This document shows, one piece after another, positions 56,641-64,000 of a stretch of DNA of 64,000 nucleotides. Location of the stretch: assembly GCA_014218235.1 (NCBI GenBank), contig CM024755.1:33934713-33998712 (forward strand). Direction: 5' to 3'. The first letter of the stretch is position 1. The number at the start of each line of letters is the position of its first letter. The notes under the pieces were generated by a model, which was given only the letters and a program-made list of their open reading frames with translations, did not search any database and was not told the origin of the DNA. The stretch is from Colocasia esculenta. Lineage: Eukaryota > Streptophyta > Magnoliopsida > Alismatales > Araceae. A program made the translations under genes and the position numbers.

Positions 56641-59369
56641 TAGTGATTTTGGATCTCGTCGCCACCATCCACAACCCGTCACCGGTAGCTTCCAACCCAC
56701 GTGGCAGCCCGTGTGGCACCCAACAAGGCACCACACGGGCTGTCATATGAGTTTGACTGTATACTTATTGCACTGTAGTAAGAGCAGTAAATCTTTCTCA
56801 ACTTTTTATGAATCGAAAGTTTAGAAAGTATAAATAGACATTAGATATTTTGTAAATGAGTCCAATAAAGTAACCCAGTGAGTTAAATTGAATCCATTAA
56901 AGTTTATTAAAGATCTACTTGAAACTAGTGTAATTTTACATAGAAAATTTGAGAATCAAATGAAGTTTGCCCACTTAAAAGATATTTAGATTCTTTGTGT
57001 CATTTAAATATAAAATTCTGTCAAAAAATAAATATATTATATTATTAAATTTACATTGAGTTGTCACAGTGCCCCACCACACATGGTGACGGGTGGGCAT
57101 TGGTGCGGCGGCTAGGAGCCAGTGGGTCGAATAAGTGATTTTTTAATCCGGAGAAACACTTTGTAACTAGGTAAAAAAAAAAAAGTCCGCCCACCTCTCC
57201 CCACCCGCCCACCCCCTCGGCCGCAACCTTAAGGCACAAGTGAAACATGATAGCGAGATCCACACTCAAACATTTAGTCCAAGAAACAAGTGTTTCTCTT
57301 TGATCTGAACTAGAGCATGAGAGAGGAAGTGAGAGACAAGAAGAAGAGAGGAAAGAGAAGTATTTTTTTATTTTTATCTATTTTATTTCATAAATTTTAT
57401 TTGTACTTCTATTGTAATAGGAATAGGATGGTCACTTTCAATGTTTAAGAAACACAAGAAAGAAAATGTAAGGAATCTTATTAAGGTTTAAGAGTTTCCT
57501 TAGAATTTATTTGGGGACTCCACTCTAAAGCAAGACATAATGGATCAAGAAATCATATATTAAAAGCTACTTATATTGTTTTAAGTGTATATTGATATTT
57601 AGAAATTTTTGTATATGTAGACTCTGTAATTAATTTGAGGATGATTACACCATGTTGAGTAGTAGATTTTATAATAGCTAATATAATATTAATGAATTTA
57701 GTTTGAAGTTCTTCTGTAGTCATATTGAATTAATTGTTTATGTTTAACATTGCATAAGATGTATCAGTAAATACTGTTAAGCTTGTCTAGATTAACTTAG
57801 TCTTTGAATGACTTATGCATCATAAGCATATAAACAATGTCATTTTAAGGGGATATTTGGATCATTAATCCAAAGATGATAGACTTTGAAATATGGAGCC
57901 AAACTTTTGTTTTGTGATTTTGGTAAAGTATTGACCTTCGTTCATAAGCGATTGATCAAGATCTTCTAGATATTTTGGTGTTTGTTTAAATGACCCCCCT
58001 TTATGTCATAATTTGAATATATTTTTGACATATAAGTAAATAACATTTGATATGAATAATTACTTTAATTGGCCAAAACATTTCATAGTGCCTATAAAAT
58101 GATGTGATTTGATTTGGTATGACTATTAAGCCAAATGTAAATTTAATATCTGTTTTCAATAATTAGTTGGAATAATTTTTTTCAAGAATATACATATGTC
58201 AACTATTTATATTAACTTACATATCTTTTCCTCACATACATTATATGTTTGAGAAATGCTTATCGCAAAAAATTAGATTGTTTGGCAAACAATCTTATTA
58301 CTGTAGAGAGAGAGACAGAGAAGGATTTTATCAAACTTTTAATCAATAGGATTACTTTTTAAGCAATCCACATTAATTTTATTCTAAAATTTGTCCTACA
58401 ATAAACATTTCTCTTATTTGATAAATAACTATATGATAGGCATGTTATTAATTCTTAAAATTCTTGGACATGATTTAATATGATACTCATACAAGAACAT
58501 GATTTGATTTGTTAGGTCAATTGTAAATCTAAAATTCATTGTTAATTAGTTGGAATTATAAATTTGAGATGTTTTAAGTAATTTTCTCTATATGTCTAAA
58601 ATATGCTGAGATTCATGTAATCAAGTAATTGTCATTTTAGTTCAAAATTTTTTCACCCCCTAGTGAGAGTAAATCAGAGAGTGATCTAGGAAAGATCTTG
58701 AATACTGCTATGTATGGATGATCTAGGTTCAATATATATCCCTAAATTTTATGAGCACATATGTTACAGATAATATATATTGTAGCAATTAAAAAGTGGT
58801 TGGCGAGCTTCCACCATCGTATCTCTATGTGCCAATTGAATTTATTGATTGGGGGATGCCACTTGCACATAGAAACAACTAAAATGTCTTGGGAGCCTCA
58901 AGAGTGATTCGAAGCGAAAACCCTCCAACACTCAAACTAGAAAAGTAGTCATGACGTAGAAAGAGAAAGGTGGGGGATCAAGACTGGGTGCTTCTATGTA
59001 TGGGGGTGCAAGTTTAGAGCTTTTTTCTTACTTGGGCCTCTTGTCTCTCTCTTGTCCACTGTTGATCCTTTTGTAAGTGTGGTCAGAGAGTTCCCCTTCT
59101 CATGTGTAGTCTGACCATATGGGATAGGTGTGGGTGTATGCTGGGTCGACATGGCTTCAGGTGAGGGATGAAGCACTATATCCCTCTATCTATGAGGCAT
59201 GGTCAGAGCCATGCTGTCGCCACTAGTCCCTAAAAGGGAGTGAGGAAGGGCATGCTAGGTAGGTGGAGAGGTGGTCTTCTAGCAGGGCATGGGTATGCCA
59301 GACAACAAACAAGGCCTTACCCTATCACCACAGGGGAGTGCCTAGCTATAGATGTAGTCGTACCATTGA
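56641..59369. other. AT-rich intergenic region, no gene seen
   Basis: Over 2.7 kb I find no coding exon, RNA gene or clear mobile element. Confidence 0.45.
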
Positions 59370-60030
59370 TGTAATGACCAACTAATTGGCCCAATAACTG
59401 TGTTAGTTGATAGACTTTCCAAAAAGGTCACATATCCTAAGACTTCTTTCAACTAAACATGCTTAACTTTGAAGTTTTTTTTCCTACTCGAACTCTAAAA
59501 ATGATTAGTCTAAGTTGTTGATAGTCTACTGATTTAGTCCATTTAACATATTTTTTATATGGGGTGTTACAATCTATCTCTATTATATAAGCGTTGTCCT
59601 CGTCGCTGAGAACATATAGCACAAAGTAAAACTCCTAAACAAATAGGACTTTAAAGAAGGCTCCTAATAGGCTCAAGAGATGACTCATGCTATGTAGCAC
59701 TTTGTGCCATTATGACTTTAAGAGGTGGCTTCTGCTATGTAACATTTTGTGTCATTATGACCTCAAGAAGTGGCTCCTATAGCATAGCACTTTACGTCAT
59801 TATGGCCTCAAGACGTGGCTCCCATAGCGTAGCACTTTACCCTGTATGACACTTAACTCTGCACTACCAACTAGATAAGGCTCTGATATCATTTATAACG
59901 ACCGAACTAGATAACTAGCCCAATAACCATGCTAGCTGGTAGAGTTTCCAAGAAACTCACCCATCTTAGGACTTCTCACAACTAAGCACGCTTAACTTTG
60001 GAGTTCTTTTCCTACTTGAGCTCTAAAAAA
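59370..60030 (-). mobile_element. Truncated Cassandra-type TRIM with 5S-rRNA-like LTRs
   Basis: The left LTR (59370-59571) begins TGTAATGACC and ends GGTGTTACA in plus reading. A partial second LTR starts near 59894 (TATAACGACC) and is cut off near 60030. On the minus strand TGATATCAGAGCC at 59892-59880 lies beside the right LTR and matches the Met-tRNA primer-binding site with one change. Each LTR has a 5S-rRNA-like segment; the right one reads GAACTCCAAAGTTAAGCGTG and AAGATGGGTGAG (60023-59959), against 5S GAACTCCGCAGTTAAGCGTG and AGGATGGGTGACC. The left one (59495-59430) is more worn. LTR-embedded 5S sequence is the hallmark of Cassandra. The interior holds about four ~56-bp repeats (GTGGCTCC...TAGCACTTTACG). 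Confidence 0.8.
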
Positions 60031-62420
60031 GAAGCCGTATTGTGGCTTAGGGGCTTGAGTACTCAGCATTGGTAGGAAATTTTATGATAACGAGCTCGAG
60101 AGCTGCTTCCACTTACTTTTTGGGTTGGATACCAATAACTTGAGGGGCCAAGGGAAATGAATTTTGGTGGGATAGACCATCATCTCTTAGTCTTCGTGGG
60201 CTGTTGCTAGGTAGCAGGGCAGCTACCTGTTTAGTGTATACACTTATCTTTGGTGCATAAATTGAGTAATTTTCTAATTCATATCCATGTTGCCCCAAGT
60301 TGGTCATCATTTTTGAGTCTTCCCTTGGCCCATAATGATCCCATTTTGCCTTAAAACCAAGTCCAATCTTTGGACCAAAAGTCAAAACTCATGTAAAACA
60401 TGTGTTCATGCAAAATTAACATGAAACTCATCATGAATCCATGACACTTTCTGGTCCTTAGTTCATGAACACATCATTGCATGGTGTCGCGTTTTGAACG
60501 TCGGTGCCCAATATGTCACATTCTTGGGCTTTCCATGTAGTCCTTACATAACACCTCTTTTAGTATTATCTTCGTGAGAGTCGCATATTAGAGGAGTTTT
60601 AGGTTATTTTTTTTAGGCCTAAACCTTCACATTTATCCATTAATCCTCTCAAACTCTTTTTTTTATGGATTTATCATCCAAAAGGCCTTTTTTGTCATTA
60701 TCCTCCAACTCCAAGTTAGGGTTTCTCCTCCCTATAAATATAACCCTAGAGCTCCCAACTCCAAGAGGTTGTCAAGAAAGTTTCGTGAGGATATGCTATA
60801 CTTCTTCCAATTAGATTCCATCCATCCTCAAGCTAGGGAGTAACCCTTTGGGCACCTTCTTCCTCGTTTATTCTTTTATTCTTCATTTATCACACATACA
60901 TGCTGCTTAAGGTTATATCCATATTTCTCTCTTACTCACATCTCTTTAGCATGCAAAAATACACATAGTCTTTACCAAACGAGGGTTTAACCCATCCTCA
61001 TGGTTTCTCTAGTTTTTGACTTCTTTGCAAGGTAACAGGCAAGGATGCAATGTAAGGCGGTCACCCTTTGGCCAGCTGAAGAGTGAGAAAGAAAAGAAAT
61101 AGCATCTTCTGACTTACAAGTTGAACGCAGTAGGGTGGTGGATGCATTTTGAACGTGGCATCCAATAGTGATGCATTCTCAAGTGCAATGCCTGACCCCT
61201 CTTTCTTTTCTATTTTTCAAAGTAATTAACCATATTTTCATTGTATTATTTCTCTTAATTATTTTGGTGACAATGATAGCCATCTTTTATTGGGTTTTTA
61301 TCCATGTTGTTATTGGGGTAAATTTCATGAATCATGATTACAGTCGGGCACTGCCCCCATTCTCTAACCCTAATGGATTGGGTGAACATGCCTTAATGGG
61401 CCAAATAAGCACTACCCATCCACACTTCCCCCCTACTCTCGAGCATGAAGGACTCGTGCTTGAGAGTAAGTCGAAAGAGAACAACAACTCTCACCCTAAG
61501 GCCTGGTGTCAGTTGGTCAGTGTGGCCTCTTGGTGTGTTTTGTTGTTGATCAATGGTCCAAAACTGCTAGTGCTTATTTTCCTTCTTGGGGAATCCACGA
61601 TTGTGCATCCATTGGCCGAGGGGCAAGATGGCAGCTCGAAAAAAATTGCCACTTAGGTGGGATTTTGAAAATTTAGGACAATGTGTCAGCTGACAGATGT
61701 GCATCTCTCCTCAAATCATGATGGTGAGGAGGGCCAATGGATGTGCCACCGGGGTGCACGAACAACACATTTCACCCTAAGCCCCTTTTTAAGTCAAGAG
61801 GGTGTTTGCGACATGTGTACTCCCTTTCACCAATTCACAAAATTAATCACGCCACTCTCTCAAAACATAAGGGAGAAGAGTTTGGTAGAAAACACCTAGG
61901 AAGTTAGTACACAAAATCTATAATCAACCTTCCTGAAAGGAGGGTCACTCTCTGCAATTTCCACCCTCAAACATAAAACCATCCAACCATATGAAGCAAC
62001 CAACACCTTCTCTTCCTCCACATCATCCAAAGACACGAAAGCTTGCTCCATCTCATGGACCCAAAGCTCCACTCAAATCGAATCTGACTCACTAATAAAA
62101 ATTGGTAGGTACAATTTCAACAATCTCTCAATCATCGTGCACTGACCATCTTGAGAGAAAGAAGGTCCACCACCAGTACACCAATCTTGAAACTATTGCC
62201 AATTGAAGATCTGACATACATGATTAAGGATCTACTCCAAGGATTCATCTCACTCCTCCCTTCTAGAAAGAGGCCAACTAATTAAGTTCATAACACAAAA
62301 CAAGAGGAAAAACACGTGAGCTGATCTCGGACCCATACCAACATGCTTGTATTACTTATTAAGACAATTATAATTACTTTAATTATTTGTAAACCTTAGT
62401 AGACCTACTTTGGTACCACG
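60031..62420. other. Unassigned region, possibly old LTR-element sequence
   Basis: CCTATAAATATAACCC near 60740, with a leader-like sequence after it, resembles an LTR promoter, but I could not find a second copy or ends. The open frame at 61168-61656 has a hydrophobic start and no recognisable domain, and I do not call it a gene. The rest shows nothing. Confidence 0.3.
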
Positions 62421-62800
62421 TATAACGACCCTAAAATCCATACCCAAAAGGGATCCAAACCCAACATCTCCACCTACGAGTTCAAAGGCTCAAAAGGGAT
62501 AACAAATAATCTAAAGAGATAAACAAGTAACAATAGTAATTATAACAAGGAGGTTGCAATATTAAAAATATAACATCATAATTTACAATACAAGTACAAA
62601 ATTAAAGTACAGCTCTTCAAAGAGTATACTCTAAAAAAGTACAAAAGAATATGAGAGGGAGATGGAGGCTACAGAGAGGCCGCAGAGAGTGGAGGATCGA
62701 GAGGATAGGTGCAGGGGTGTTGAAGAGAGAATCAAAGTGAGATGTGGCTGCATTATGCAGGTTCCAAGGATGTTAAATCACGGTGTCCAAGATCATTTAA
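62421..62800 (-). mobile_element. Possible Gypsy LTR fragment with adjacent primer-binding site
   Basis: In plus reading the block starts TATAACGACCCTAAAA, so on the minus strand it ends GGGTCGTTATA, like the end of the LTR at 27370-27380. Just beyond it on the minus strand is CGTGGTACCAAAGTAGG, placed like a primer-binding site. The other LTR border is not visible. Confidence 0.35.
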
Positions 62801-64000
62801 ATCATCCCATCGATTAAGAAAAAACAATAACATCACTCTTTGCATATGACAACCAAAATCATTTAAGTCATCTCTCTAATAAGGAGTATGAATAATATCA
62901 TAGCTAGGCTGTGGAGTACAATGATGGTTTCGTCAAGTGATCAGTTTACCGTGAAAGACGAGGCGACGTAGACGTCGATTCCGATAGAGGTTTAATAGCA
63001 TCTGCTTGCAAAGCAATATCTGGCCATGAGACAAAAGATAAATGTATCGTTTCATAAACTTAAGACTTAGGCCATCTACAACTTACATGAGAGAACATCA
63101 TCTTTTGGTGCCTTGCATGTTAAAACACATCCAACTAATCAAATTTATTAATTGGGAATGAGTACTGTATATATAGAGATCCATTTATTATTATAAATCC
63201 ATACAATATGACAACAATTAGAGGAAGACCTAAGGGTGTCAGGCAGAGGTGCAGCTAGCCTAGCTAGGGTGGGTGGGATCTAACATATACACATGATATC
63301 AGGAGATGCAGCTAGCCTAGTTAGTGCTTGTACGTGTTACTGGCCAAAACGGACATCGATCTACATATCCACATTTATTGTTTTTGACATTAAGGAACAT
63401 CGACTCTGAGAAAGATAAATAAGAAAGGGAGATGGGAACGAACTTACCGAAAAAAGGAGATGCGAACTTTCCAACAAGGTTTCCCACGTACTCACCCACC
63501 TCCTTCCACTCGACGGTTGCAATTTGCTTCAATGATCGGTGTTGTGAGACGTGCCACAACGACAACCAGCAACGTCGTGACCGCATAGTTGATCAGGGCC
63601 AACAAAAGCTACCTGCAACCCAGTGCAAAATAGGTTGGTGATGCATTGCCCACCTGATAAGGCCCGGCGCCTTCACGGGGCTATGATTCACATGGAGAGC
63701 TTCTTGCAACAGCCCCCAGAACCCCACACCGGCTGCCTAAAAGACCCAATATATTGCACGAAGATGATGGAACTGAGGACGGTGGAGTTGCTCCCCCAGG
63801 GAATGACAATGTTCACCAAAAGACCCGTGCCCACTCCCTATGGGAAGCTCTAGATGGTGTCGGAGTTGAGGCTGACCACCTTGTCAGCATTAAGCTCCAT
63901 CACTTCCTAAAGCGGAGGAAGAGCTGCAACTAGTGGCTTCGCCCGCTCCTCATCAGCATTAGCCCACATGATCCGATGCAGCTCGAAATAATCGACAAGG
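62801..64000. other. Right-hand end of the window, unrecognised
   Basis: From 63.4 kb on the sequence is richer in GC and reads on the minus strand as short coding-like pieces (for example NADKVVSLNSDTI and GSNSTVLSSIIFVQYI) separated by stops. It may be a decayed gene that continues past 64000. I cannot name a family. Confidence 0.3.

Noticed and set aside
59430..60023. Possible 5S rRNA genes
   Set aside because: Only about half of 5S is present, with many changes, and both copies sit in LTRs beside a Met-tRNA primer site, so they are Cassandra LTR parts.
61168..61656. 162-codon plus-strand open frame with a hydrophobic start
   Set aside because: The hydrophobic part comes from a T-rich stretch, the rest has no domain, and no promoter or neighbour supports it.

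Overview
This window reads as nuclear DNA of a flowering plant. Genes are split by GT-AG introns, sit far apart, and are surrounded by nested plant-type transposons: Copia and Gypsy LTR elements, TRIM and Cassandra miniatures, a Mutator-like element, hAT-type MITEs and tRNA-derived SINE-like units. The three intact genes have GC-rich 5' ends in an otherwise AT-rich window. That gradient is typical of many monocots, so a monocot with a moderate to large genome is my best guess. The species cannot be named from the sequence.

Left part (1-12.6 kb): a GC-rich LTR-like block with two tandem arrays (1-1798); a decayed spinster-type MFS transporter pseudogene on the minus strand (2374-6524) carrying a complete 354-bp TRIM with target-site duplication; and an intact single-exon gene for the plant-specific TFIIB-related factor PTF2 (8684-10234, minus) whose promoter is tandemly duplicated.

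Middle left (12.6-22.4 kb): an 11-exon ubiquitin-specific protease gene of the UBP23 type (12817-22394, plus) with intact Cys and His boxes. Its 3.9-kb intron 2 is full of foldback MITEs and one hAT-type MITE with an 8-bp target duplication.

Middle (23.5-45 kb): nested mobile DNA. A 6.7-kb element with terminal inverted repeats of about 200 bp (23542-30278) carries a broken Mutator-type transposase C-terminus. That transposase is split by a probable Gypsy solo LTR, and next to it lies a ~105-bp palindrome-rich satellite that itself holds a SINE-like insertion. Next is a complete 10,210-bp non-autonomous LTR retrotransposon (31964-42173, minus; 1629-bp LTRs, 5-bp target duplication) with gag but no pol. 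It carries a hAT MITE with a tRNA-like pol III promoter inside, and a G-box minisatellite. After it come smaller relatives of the Mutator-type inverted-repeat family (42448-45049), one apparently interrupting another.

Right part (45-64 kb): a deletion-derived Copia element (46501-49653), a SINE-like unit, a MITE with ~70-bp inverted repeats, an intact three-exon POLAR/POLAR-like gene (51925-55383, plus), a ~99-bp AT-rich tandem repeat, and a truncated Cassandra-type TRIM with 5S-rRNA-like LTRs (59370-60030). The last 4 kb hold only LTR-like fragments and unrecognised sequence.

The three intact genes act in separate processes: RNA polymerase cofactor function (PTF2), deubiquitination (UBP23-like) and cell polarity (POLAR-like). 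There is no sign that they form a cluster. What stands out is the architecture of the mobile DNA: long-inverted-repeat elements filled with self-complementary GTAA/TTAC satellites, pol III promoter fossils inside other elements, and repeated G-boxes in a retrotransposon.
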